This document shows, one piece after another, positions 11,601 through 22,706 of a DNA stretch of 64,000 bases (position 1 is the stretch's first letter; every line of letters begins with the position of its first letter). Position numbers and translations under genes: made by a program. Source of the stretch: Combretum micranthum (Eukaryota > Streptophyta > Magnoliopsida > Myrtales > Combretaceae); contig JAMXBD010001254.1 in NCBI GenBank assembly GCA_024138025.1, positions 124,001 to 188,000 on the forward strand, in the 5' to 3' direction. The notes beneath the pieces are model-generated. The model was not told the origin of the DNA. It ran no database searches and saw nothing but the letters and a program-made list of their open reading frames with translations.

Positions 11601-13865
11601 AAACTTCACTCATCAAAATCATTCATTCATGTTATCTATTCCCTAAACCCTTCATTTTAAATGAAAAATACATATTTTGAAGTTGAAAAATAACTTTTCT
11701 AAATATGGTTCCTTTTCATCCGAATTTTCAACAATTTTCAAAAATGATTTTGTTGAAAATAAAATAGATCTTGAGCTTTCTAAAACTTTACTACTATCAT
11801 CATGCTACGACAAGTTATTTATGAACATAAAAAAAAGTCTAATGCATTTATGAACTCAAAACACTAGATATAGTTTACTATACTAGTTATAAATGCGTGA
11901 ACACTAAGATAGTTATGTGAACGATGAATATATGCATAAATCAAGCAATAACAAAAATAATAACTCAAATAACAAGATCTAAGCATAAAAAAAATCAAAG
12001 CTACAAAAAGTTAGATCTATAAAATAACTACTTTTAACAAGAAAATAATAATGATACAAGATAATAATCATAGAGAAGAGGAGTGTTTTCATTTGGCATC
12101 ATCATCCTTAGCTTTTAAGCTTATGGAATGTCATTTGATGCATGAAACTCTCACTATACTTTACCTATATCACCTATGGAAGATTTGGAAAAGAGTTTTA
12201 TCCAAGAATCTTGAAGAAATATGTGTGGGAGCTTATAGAAGAAATAGAGGCAGCTTGTGTTTTTGCAAGAACAAGAACAAAATGAAGAAAGAGAGGAAAA
12301 AGAGAGAGAAAAAAGATAAGGAATGATAAAGGGTAAAAAGTGTAAATGAAAGAGAGAGAGAGAGAGAGAGAGTGTATTAAATGAAAGAAAAGAAAAAAAA
12401 AAACAAGGGCAGCAATTGCAAGGGGGCTGCACGTGAATTTGGAGAGGAGAGAGAGGGAATTTGTTTGAATTTTGACTTGAAATTGAAATGTGTAATTAAT
12501 GTGTATGTGTTGCTTCTTTAAGAAGGATTGGAATATATTTATTTTAGTCAAATTGGGAGTAAATTAAAAGACAAGGGTAGCAAAAAGAAGAGAAAAATCT
12601 GCCAAGTGTGGGATAAAGTGTAGAAAGATTGAAGTGAAAAAGAAGTGATATGTAAAAGGTGTACTTGAAGTATGAGTTGGAAAAAGTACTTTTTATTAAG
12701 AAAAATACCAAATAAAATTATAAAAAATATTTTTAAATGAGTGGCACAATTTTTATAAATAAAATTAAATAATTATTTGAATTATTTTAGTATTTCAACA
12801 AATATGTTACCGGTATGATCAAAATATGCGAATATGAGTTATAAATGATATTTTTATAACTCGAAAAATTCTAAAAAATTATTTTATGAAAATAAAAATA
12901 TTTTTCAATTATTAAATTAATTTATTTTATTTTTAGTATCGGGTCTTAAACAGAATCTGATCTCGTATAAGCCCGAAACAACTAAATTTAAAAAAAAAAT
13001 TCTATAATATAAAATATTTATCTAAAAAAATATAAGGGTTTATAAGAATAATAAAATCGTGTAATTAAATGGAAGTGAATAGTGCAAAAGACTAATTACC
13101 GGTAGTAAAGAAATATAAAAATTGTAAAATCAGATATTTCTAGTTATCGAAAAATTATAAAACTTATATTTTTGAAATCCTTATGAAAATGCGAGTCTAA
13201 TGGTACTAATGGTATGTTTTTGATATCTCGAGCCACGGGACACGCTTTTTGAAGTCTATATCCGAAAGGGTTAGAAATAGGTCAAAAATTTACCAATATA
13301 ATATTTTTAAGCGAACTCGTATTACTACGAACTATTCTACACACTTAACCTACAACTCAGCCTCTAGAGTTAAGGGCGTTAGATTGCCGGACTTAAACTT
13401 ATGTATTCCAATTAGGATTTCTGGGTGATTTTCCGGTTTAGATCTTTGCCAATTTGGAAACTGATATTTTATGTTTATACAACATATTTGATTTGAGAAA
13501 TCTATTTTGAATTTGATTTTTGTAAGTATTTAATATCTCTTAATGTTTTTAGAATTCTTGAATGGAGTTTTATTTCCGATAGTTAATCGTTATTTACTTT
13601 TTAATAATTTGTTCTTGGGTTCTATGTCAATCGATTTTATAATTCAGAGTTTAGTATGGAATTTGTCGTACGTAGTAGTTTTGGATTTGAAGACTATTGA
13701 GTTTTTATTTTATTTTTAAGAAATCTCATTTCTCAAGATTAAGAATTTCTAGATTCGTTCGTGATTTAGGACTAGTCGAAGTTCGGTTTTAATTTGAAGT
13801 GATTTTTAGGATTTATTTTCGAAGTGCATCTTGGAATTATTTACTAAAATTTTTCGGAACTTAGA
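8650..13865 (-). mobile_element. Solo LTR, composite 5.2-kb class, inserted in element C LTR
   Basis: On the plus strand it runs from TGTCACGCCCC (8650) to a decayed end, GGAACTTAGA, where GGGGCTTACA is expected. It is flanked by GAATA on both sides (8645-8649 and 13866-13870). It is collinear with the 26487-31309 LTR at both ends, with an expanded central block of degenerate repeats. No primer site or coding domains adjoin it, so it is a solo LTR left by LTR-LTR recombination. Sense is minus. Predicted frames at 12051-12551 are CT/GA-rich noise in the leader zone. Confidence 0.8.
10100..11780. repeat. Degenerate tandem repeats inside the 8650-13865 LTR
   Basis: A phrase of the type tccgaatttt(g/a)(t/c)aaa recurs near 10278, 10793, 11004, 11170, 11500 and 11721, with a weaker copy near 11335. 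Between them lie recurring phrases resembling cttcattt-ataaaaa and gttggaaaatagg. The spacing is roughly 165-220 bp or multiples, giving about eight decayed units. The 26487-31309 LTR and element A have fewer units at the same place. Confidence 0.65.
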
Positions 13866-13870
13866 GAATA

Positions 13871-13911
13871 TTTATTTTGGAATTATCTACTGAAATTTTT
13901 TGGGGCTTACA
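13871..13911 (-). repeat. Element C LTR, 5' terminus
   Basis: The 41-bp tail TTTATTTTGG to GGGGCTTACA completes the LTR of element C after the solo-LTR insertion. Next to it, GCCAT (13912-13916) is the expected target duplication of C in element D. Its partner is outside the window. Confidence 0.7.
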
Positions 13912-14162
13912 GCCATAATGCTTGATCATCATCTTCTTCATGTAGTGAATGCAAGAAGAGTGGGTTCTAAAGGTCCCCCAATTAATGGGACATAGGCCAC
14001 ATTAACCGGAGTGGGAGGCTAATTCATGTCCCGAATGGTAGGTAACCACAACACCCAAGACCTACTAGCGCCTTCCATCTTAAGTTACCTAAGGTAGCCC
14101 GAGTTTGACCACATCTAGCACACATTTTTCTTCAATTCAACCTTGCCCCTAGTTAGCGGTAT
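13912..14162 (-). mobile_element. Element D internal fragment between elements C and B
   Basis: The 251 bases here resemble no LTR in the window. Because element B is flanked by GGTAT at 14158-14162 and at 39295-39299, this stretch was contiguous with 39295-39487, the leader just downstream of the element D primer site. It is therefore leader sequence of D. No coding signal is seen. Confidence 0.6.
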
Positions 14163-14858
14163 TGTAAACCCCTAAAATTTTTGGTTAATTTTAAGTTTGA
14201 TCTTAGAATTAAAAGTCAACCGAAACCCTAAAGGTCAACAAAAGGCTAGTACAAACCCTAGATTCTAGATCCGACATTCTCGTTTTCTTTAGCCCAAGAA
14301 AACGAAGTTGGAATAATTAGCGATAATAGTTCGTAATAGCTATAGGTTATATAAAAATATCAGAATTTCGAAATTCAAGTGTCCCTTGAACCCGATCGGA
14401 CACAGTTATTGAAAAACGTGTCCCGGGACTCGAAATAGTAAAAATATTCCGAATATATCGTTAGATTTGTAAAAATATAAGATTTTCAAAAATATCAATT
14501 TCGTAATTTTTCGGCAGCTAAAAATATCAGATATTGTATTTATACACGTATTTTCTTACTACTGGTATTTAATTGTCATGTCTACTTTTAAATACACTAT
14601 TTTCTACTATTCTACGCTATTCATCTATCTTTACTTTTTATTATAACCTACTCTTATAACCCATACACCTATTTCTTACAAATTTTCATTTCCAATACAA
14701 TTTCACATCTTTCATTTCTTACTTTTAATTAACAAATAAAAAAAAATAAAATTTTCCCTCTCTCCCATGCACAATTTGCGTCGGCCCCTCCCTCTTTCTA
14801 TCTATATTGTTTTGTTTTTCATTTATTTAATTAACACAAATTATCTCCCACATTTTCC

Positions 14859-14866
14859 TATAAATA
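14859..14866 (+). promoter_or_regulatory. TATA box of element B 5' LTR
   Basis: The sequence CCTATAAATACCCC is followed about 30 bases on by a pyrimidine-rich leader (cttcacttctttcacac). The 3' LTR keeps the same sequence at 33124-33131. This is the likely pol II promoter of the element, putting U3 at about 0.73 kb. Confidence 0.75.
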
Positions 14867-15434
14867 CCCCCATCACCTTCACTTCTTTCACACTTCTTCA
14901 TTTCTAAAGTTACTCTCTCAAAATCTCTCAAGAATTCTCTTCCAAGAAGCTCTCCTTAGTTCATCTCTTTTAGGTGAACTTTCTTCAAGAAATTCCTATG
15001 TTCATCTACTTAGTATGAACTTAGTGTATGTTTTCTAAAACCATGAAGGATAAGAAAGTAACAATAGGTTCATACTTTATTTCTGTTCATAATCTCAACC
15101 CCTTTATGTTCTTTTATGTTCATAACTATCTAATATATCTATATAAATATATATATAATATTTTGAGCATATAAGCTCATTGTCTTGCAAATTATTTACC
15201 TTTCATGCAATTTATTTACGTCCTTGCTATTTATTTAATTTCAAGTTGTTTTTAAGACTAGTCTTTCTAGTCTTAGACTTGTCATCATCAAGTCAAAACA
15301 TTTTCTTTTTCTTTTGGGACTAGTAATTTCTTAGTCCCGAGATACCTTGACCAAGCTAAGGTTCCAATACTTGATTTATTTTCTTAATAGCTTATTCTTT
15401 CAAGTATTATGTTCCTCTATATTCTTATAAGTTA

Positions 15435-15725
15435 TGTCACATCCCACCCCCACAGGCGACAGCGATGCGATGCCAGGGCAGACAACCACCACTGGCCCCC
15501 TAGTGATAATGGCCGACACCACCATTGCATCATGGTGACCCCAAAGACTGGGTTCAACTCTGCCTAAGGGTAACAACACCTATAGTGCCCGTGATACCCT
15601 GCAGGGCATGCGTTGGTTGGGGTCACCATGATGCAATGGTGGTGTCGGCCATTATCACTAAGGAGCCAGTGGTGGTTGTCTGCCCTGGCATCGCATCGCC
15701 GTCGCCTGCGGGGCAGGGTGTGACA
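15435..15725. mobile_element. 291-bp foldback sequence with TG...CA ends
   Basis: Two arms of about 109 bp (15435-15543 and 15617-15725) are inverted near-copies with a handful of mismatches, around a 70-bp loop. The ends are TGTCACATCCC and GGGTGTGACA. It is flanked by AGTTA (15430-15434) and ACTTA (15726-15730). The 3' LTR of element B has the empty site with ACTTA at 33694-33698. It is GC-rich compared with its surroundings and has no coding capacity; an 82-codon frame across the right arm is a by-product. Confidence 0.85.
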
Positions 15726-17500
15726 ACTTATGACTCATATTCATGCATGAACATAATGGTTTTGTCTCAATAAAACAAATGAAGAAATATTTTCTTAAAA
15801 ATAAAGATTCTTTTCTAGAAACAAAAACAAGTAGTTAATGTTTTTCTAAGAACTAAGAAGCCATTTTTTTTAACAAACTTAGAGGAGTTCCTAATAGATT
15901 TTTATAAACATACATAAAAGGATTTTAAGAAAACAAGGATTTTTCAACAACTTCATCTTCTCTTCATATAATAGAAATTCCATTTCATTAAAATGATCTC
16001 CAGAAATCAAGAAGTCATTTTTCTAAATATAGAAGTGTCAAATACTTTCAAAAAGTGTTGGAAGCTAAGTTTAGGAAATAAAAATCATTCTTTAAGAAAT
16101 TAAGAAGATTATGAAAATAAGATTTAGGAAAAGAAAAGAGACTCATCATAAACAACTTAAAATAATTTTTAAAGCAATTACAAGCAATTAAATTTAGAGA
16201 AAGAAATACTCATTTCAAATAACTCAAAATCTTTCAAAGTAAAATGGACACTTCAAGAATTCTTAAATTCAAAATCTTTCAAAACTTTACTTTTTCAATT
16301 GAGACAACTTCATTCACTTCATACATTTGTCATGAGTCAATAAATATATATGAATATACTTTCCAAAAGTTTTACAAGTTATTATAATGTCTACCTCATC
16401 AAGTGAGCTTTTGATAAAAGAAGGAAAACAAGTTTTTACAAATTCATAATGAATCTGGTCGCTGATTTTTCGGAACCCAAACGACTTAGATTGTTGAAAA
16501 TAAGTTTAGAAATGAGTAGAACTTTTCAAGTAGGTAGAAAAAGATATGTTATTTGCGAAATTCCGAGTTAAAATGAGCAAGTTATGACCATTCTAAGTTG
16601 GAATTTCCTCTTATACGATTTTACCGCGATTTTTAGAAAAGTTTAGAATCTTCAAGAAGAGAAACTTCATGAAATACTCATTTTGGGTATTCTTCTTGAT
16701 TAGATAATCTCGAGGAGGATTGTTTGTATCCCAAAGATTACTACGATTAGTGGAAATCCCGAACGACTCATCCATTTCAAGAAAGGTGTCATCATGGCTG
16801 AGTGAGTTTATTCCCCGTTATTTTTCATACTTATGATTGTGTTTGTAAAATTAGTTGCACTAGAATTTAGGCAAAAATCAAATGGAAGTTGTATGATAAC
16901 ATGTTGAAAGAATATTAAGTATATCGAAATTTGATTTGTTTGTAATAAAGTTGTTTGTACATTACTATCTTGAAGTGTTTGAAATTGGTTGCTCACTTGA
17001 AAGAAGATAAATATAACTACTAGAATTTAATTAAGAAATTATGCATGCACTTCATATGTTGAGTCACATTTCATTCACTACTATACAATTGGTGGGACAA
17101 GTGTATAATAGTGGTGGTAGACATAACCGGTATATCATGTAAGTGGCGAATAGGAGCCAGTAAGAACTACGTAAATTGGTGGCTAGTAGGAGCCTGTAAT
17201 AACTACAAGTTTTTGATGGCGTATAGGAGCCGGTAATATCTATAAAAGTGTTTTAAAAGTTGTGGCTGTAATTGGCCTTAATACCCAACCCTGAATGAAG
17301 AGCGTAATTCATTTAACATATGATTCCCAGAAAGTCATGTGTCTTGTATGCTCACGTGGTTGTTGCATTCCATATGTTTGAATAATAAACTTGATTGATA
17401 ATTTACTTTGAGTACGAATTTTGGGATTTACTCACTAAGCCCATAAGGTTATACCCCTAGAGGTATTTGTATTCTCAGGAACACCTATTTTTGTGCCCAG

Positions 17501-20500
17501 TGTCACGCCCCATAGGGTATCCTAAGCGTAACAGCCCGCCACATACTATATAAGACTCTCGAAATCCCTATCCGAGCCCTTCGGAAGTCTTGTATAGATG
17601 TAAAGCGTCCCTTACGACAATAGAATACTCAATCAATGGAGTTACGAAGCTTAATGTGGCATTCACTAGCCATAGATGATAAATCAAAACACATATATAT
17701 ACTTTACAAAAGTCTAAGGGGCATTCCCCCGCAATATAATATCAAGTCCATTACAGTCATCCAGAGTCCTTTAGTTTCCATCGGAAGTCTAAACAAATCG
17801 AAGTAAACTTCTAAGGGAAACTCCTATCCCCGGTACCTGAGCTGTGGCTTGCCTCGGCCTAAGCCAAATGAACTCGTGCTGTAACAAGTAAAAACTATGG
17901 CGGCGTAAGCTAACTAGCTTAGTGAATAAGAACTTCCATATCACAATTAAGACAATTCATTCAAACAAGTGATTATTCAAGCAAATGGTATGCATCAGAC
18001 AAATGAGTTCAACAAACATATGACCAGCCGGAAATCATATGTGGATGGACTTGCGCCCTCCATCCCGGGTTAGCAGATAAACGAATCCTGCTGTACGACG
18101 CCGTTTAAGCTCACGATCAACTGAATATGGCGGCGTAAGCTAACTAGCTTAGTGAGTAAGAACTTCCATATCACAATTAAGACAATTCATTCAAACAAGT
18201 GATTATTCAAGCAAATGGTATGCATCAGACAAATGAGTTCAACAAACATATGACCAGCCGGAAATCATATGTGGATGGACTTGCGCCCTCCATCCCGGGT
18301 TAGCAGATAAACGAATCCTGCTGTACGACGCCGTTTAAGCTCACGATCAACTGAATAATAATTCGTTTTATGGATCACGATTAACTAACAATTTCGTTTT
18401 ATGGATCACGATTGACCAACATATTTGTTTTATGGGTCACGAAAAACCAACAAATGCTAATGCTCCATCCCGTCGTGATATGCATGAGTCTAATTATAAT
18501 TGAGGTCAAATATGGATTATTCCAATTCTTTTAGGTGTCCAACAATTATTCGCAGACAATCAATATAAATTCTAGCTAAACAAGCAGCAGCTAAACACTC
18601 GGTTTAGATATTCCTTAAGTTCAACTTCACATATCAATAGCAGATAAGTATATAATTCCCATATACCCCATCATGCATATCAAGTTTTATCTTTGCCTAA
18701 ACAACTAATGCCACTATCAATACAATCATAAGCAACAATTGAGAGTGGAAGTAGTACTCACTCGGCCATGGTTCGCTGGTCTTTTAGTAATAGTAGTCAG
18801 GGGGTAGAGTATCGTTTTGCTCGGGATCACCTACCAAATAAGAACAATCTAATAAGAATCTCATCACTAAACTAATTCAAGCTATGCATCTAAACTACAC
18901 GAAATCGGAATTCTCGCTATTTGCGGAAGCTCCGACTTAAAACGGCCATAACTTGGTCATTTTAACTCTGAATTTCGCAAATTTTATATCAATCTCTATC
19001 TACTTTGAAATATCCATCTATTTCTAGTATTATTTTCAATTTTTGAAAACATTAAGGTCACGGAACAGTATGATCAGATCTGTTCTGTAACTTTTCCGAT
19101 TCTGAAAAATTGTTTCGCATTTGATAAAAATGTTCCTAGTTGATGGTTCATGTATAGATGGTATATGAATGAATTCCTAATATGAATATCATGTAATGAG
19201 CTCAATACATGCATGGTTTTGATGATCTTTGATTATGAACTCTTATAAACTTCTAATTATTAAGAACTCCATAATGGTCACTCATAAAAAGCTATTTTTT
19301 CCAACTTTACATTCCCTAGGGTTTTATGATTTTATTCTTGGAATTTACTTGTTACCTAAATAAAAATGAGTTCTCAATATCTATACTAGTCATGACCTTC
19401 ATTTATGCATAGAAATTCATATTTTTCATTTTGCAAATATGTTTTTAAACAAGCTTTTCATAAAAATCCGAATTTTTGGAAATTTCCTTTTCTTGCATTT
19501 TCTTTATGAGAAAACTTGTTTAATGCATCAAAAATTGAAGCTTTATTATATCTATTGTCTAAGGACTCCATTTGACTCATAAAACATGCCATGGATGCTA
19601 AGTGTTTATGTAGGCATCATCCTAAAATACGAATTTGACTACTAATCACTATCTCAATATTTTTCATTCTAACTCCACTACTTGTTTTACATTTTTCTCA
19701 TGCCTAAACTCATCTAAACTTATGAAAATCATTCCTTAAGGGCATCTATTACATATACCTTCCATTTTTTATGAAAAAATATGAGTTTTAAAGTGGTTTA
19801 GGTGGTTTTTAAAGTAGGGTTCCAAAATCATCCGAATTTTCAACTAAGCATTACTAACAAAATATTTTCTTTTTCAAGTTTCTTGTCTTCTATACATGAA
19901 GATCTACCATCTCGCATATTTATACATAGGCAAGGCTACATTTTATGATCATCAATGCATGAAAATCAAAATAACCATATGAACATAAATGTAGATAAAG
20001 ATATGAATGTCTAAACACTAGATCTACCAAATATAATGCATGAATCATGAGTTTCATGGCATGAACATAAATATCTATGCAAGATTCCTACTTTACATGC
20101 ATGAACATCACATTATCTCATCAAAAACTCCTTTAAACTCTAGATCCACTTCTTGTGATGGCTTGATATTCTTGTATAAGTGTTTTCATGTCCCTAGCAT
20201 ATGATCATTGGGATTAAATGTGGAAAACACACAAGAATAGCTTTGCCATTACAAGATTTAGGAAGAACAAAGCTTGGAATCATCACTTTAATGGAGATTT
20301 AAAGAAGAAAAGAAGATGAAACAAGCTTGTGGAGGAGTGCATGTGTGTGTGTGTGTCACGACACATAGAGAGGGAAAAGAGAGAGTTTCAACCTTTGTTA
20401 AAATTTTGTAAGAGTGAAAATGAGGAGAGAGAGAGAAAAAGGAGCTTATATATGAATAAATTAGGGTTTTTAATTGAATAAAAATAGCAAAAATAAAACA

Positions 20501-21145
20501 AATGAGAGGGGAAAGGGGGAGTGGGGCACCGGCCATGAGGGGGTGAGTGAGAGAGTGAGTTTGAATTTTCACAAAATTTATATTTTATGTAATAAAATGT
20601 AATAATTATATTAATTAATTAGGAAACAAAAATTCTTGGAAAAGAAAATTGTAATGAGTAGTTGTAAGGATGTAAGAATAGGGTATGGGTAGTGTGCAGT
20701 GTAGGTTGTACTTGTGAATAGTAGACAAGACATCTACTTTACCGGTTGTAACGAAAACACTGGAAAAAGACTATAACTGTAATTTTTATATCCCGGAAAA
20801 TTATAAAATTGATATTTTTGAAATCCTTATAAAATTACGGTTCTAATGAATATTTTGGAATATTTTTCTGAGTTCGTGGTCCTGGGGCACGCTTTTCCGT
20901 AATTGAGCTCGGGAAGGCCCGGAATTGAAAAATTCCAGAATTTAAAACTTTCAAAGGTCTAAAATATACTTTAAAACAATAATTCATATTCATTTACTTT
21001 ATAAAACTTCTTTTATTATGAAACCAAAGGAAAGCCGGATTTAGGGTTCCTAAGCTTCTCTCACTAGACTTAAATTGAACCGGATTAGGGTTTCGCTTTT
21101 CAACTCCTGGGGTTTTCTTAACTACTGAGAATACCGGGGTTTACA
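17501..21145 (-). mobile_element. Solo LTR (3.6 kb, element A class) inside element B 5' LTR
   Basis: On the plus strand it runs TGTCACGCCCCATAGGG to CGGGGTTTACA, flanked by CCCAG (17496-17500) and CCCGG (21146-21150), a five-base duplication with one change. The 3' LTR of B shows the undisturbed site (gtgcccggggcctcc near 35455). It is a full-length relative of the element A LTR, with a TATA element at 20452-20445 (minus), the type I U3 module at about 20925-20735 and a 31-bp minisatellite at 18361-18450. A fresh 230-bp tandem duplication lies inside. Confidence 0.9.
17896..18355. repeat. 230-bp tandem duplication in the solo LTR
   Basis: Copies at 17896-18125 and 18126-18355 are nearly identical; the only difference I see is gaataag versus gagtaag near the start. 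Other LTRs of this class have one copy. The identity points to a recent duplication. Confidence 0.9.
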
Positions 21146-21544
21146 CCCGGGGCCTCCTCATATCCGTGTAAGTTTTCTATTGAAGCTTTTGGAGGAAATC
21201 TACTTGAAGACTTAGATTAGAATTCCTTTGAAATCTTTAATATAGTATTTGGATGTTGTAAAGACTATCATGATCTTTGGGATTAGCAGGGGTATGCCCC
21301 TAAGAAATCATGTAATAGACCTTTGGTTATTAATGATATAATATATTTTATTTCTAGATTCTTATATGTTTCATCTTTACTTGCTTAAATTATGCTTCCC
21401 AAAAGCATCTCCTATTACCGTGCTAGAAGCCTTACATGTAATACTAAGGCTTTCAAATGACTAAGATAGTCATTCTTAAGTCTTGATATTATATGTGGCG
21501 GACTGCCACGTTTAGGGTATCCTTTGAGGTGTGACAGTTTAAGT

Positions 21545-21557
21545 TGGTATCAGAGCA
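21545..21557 (+). other. Primer-binding site of element B (initiator-Met tRNA type)
   Basis: TGGTATCAGAGCA begins eight bases after the 5' LTR ends at 21536 (spacer GTTTAAGT, identical to element A). It matches the initiator-Met tRNA 3' end used by chromoviruses. Confidence 0.92.
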
Positions 21558-21719
21558 ACATATTTGTAGGAATAAAGGTAATAGGAATAAATCTAGAATA
21601 GAGAAAGATAGATATGTCTATGGAGAAAGGACTTAGATAAGATTAGATAAGTCTAGAAATTCTCAAAAAGGAAAATTAATGACTTTACTTGTCTTTTATA
21701 GCTTACTCTTGGAGAAGTT

Positions 21720-22407
21720 AGAGTTAAGGCCCAATGTTTGAACTTAAGAAATGATGAAACCCTTGTGGACTACCAGTTAAAAGTAAGAAGCCTATGTAAG
21801 GAGTTTTCCCTTTTGGACTGACTTAGAAGTTTCTTACGGTATGGAACGGCTCACGTGCCATTACAACCACATCCCTATGCTCCAAGAAGCTACGATCATT
21901 TTTCAAAACGATAGACGTCCAGTTTTCCTGATTTTCGAACTTGGAATTCCATAGGCCGATTATATATTTATGCCCACGATGAGCTAGCAGATTCACGGAT
22001 GAGATGAGGATGATTCCAGCCATCAGGAAGCTAGTCAAGATTTCAGATGGACTATTGAACCAACCCCAAATGAGAACATTCTAAATAGAAGCCGATCTCA
22101 CAATCCCCTAATAAGAGACCTGACTGAGAATGAAGTGATGGAAGTATCCGATGAAGAGCATGCATCATAGACGGAGTTTGATCAAAGGGAGCCAAACACG
22201 TCTAGGAATCAACCATCCCGCAAAGGAAAAAGAATGATGGTCCGAAGCTACTTGATGTTGTTCGTAACTAAGAGGCCAAGGACGACTTCTAGTCCCAACT
22301 ACCATAATGCAATTCCCTCACCATGGAGAAAGATCAAAGAAGGAAGGAAGGATCCACATGAGCAATCCCATGTGTCCAACAAGAATTTTGTAGCCAGATC
22401 GACTTAG
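21720..22407 (+). pseudogene. Coding relic between primer site and gag in element B (unknown protein)
   Basis: This is the counterpart of the relic in element A, and I do not recognise the family. The first segment (21720 on) reads RNDETLVDYQLKVRSLC, and the next, in the same frame (21924 on), reads DFRTWNSIGRLYIYAHDELA. A frame change leads to the basic C-terminal part RKGKRMMVRSYLMLF near 22220 and a stop at 22407. Order and motifs match element A, while the DNA between motifs has diverged much more. A splice-acceptor-like TTTTATAG lies about 20 bases before the first segment, as in A. Several stops interrupt it. It may be an additional retroelement protein or a long N-terminal extension of Gag. 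The 300 bases that follow (to 22706) are AT-rich spacer. Confidence 0.6.
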
Positions 22408-22706
22408 GATATAGGATTGATCAGTAGTTTAATTTATGCTTTCGAAAAAGTGTTCAACATTTGTTATATTTTGAATTTCTTTTGCAAGCCTTGATTTCTT
22501 TATGTATGGGATTTCATTCCCTTCTATGCTTTTTAATTAAATGAAGTATTTTGGTTTAAACAAATTTCATCTCTTGATTTAGTTGCTTAAACTTCTTTTA
22601 TATGATATTTCTCTTTACATGTTTATTTCCTTGAAAGCTCCCGCAATTTCCGTAACTTAATATGTAAAAGACTTAATAATCTAGTATTTACGTAAACAAT
22701 TAAAAC

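Larger units (their letters stand above)
14163..21536 (+). repeat. 5' LTR of element B, interrupted
   Basis: It starts TGTAAACCCCTAAAA and ends GGTGTGACA eight bases before the primer site. The type II U3 module spans about 14375-14600, TATA is at 14859, and a pyrimidine-rich leader follows. It is broken by the foldback sequence (15435-15725) and a solo LTR (17501-21145). The 3' LTR at 32426 matches it segment by segment with both insertions absent, confirming they came later. Confidence 0.92.

Noticed and set aside
12051..12551. Overlapping 90-117-codon frames on both strands
   Set aside because: GA/CT-rich leader of the solo LTR; low-complexity residues only.
8650..13911. Single 5.26-kb LTR without target duplication
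   Set aside because: GAATA at 13866-13870 and the decayed GGAACTTAGA end show that the last 41 bp belong to the interrupted host LTR.
15525..15773. 82-codon frame across the foldback sequence
   Set aside because: It lies in loop and right arm of the inverted repeat and runs into LTR sequence; no homologous frame in the 3' LTR.
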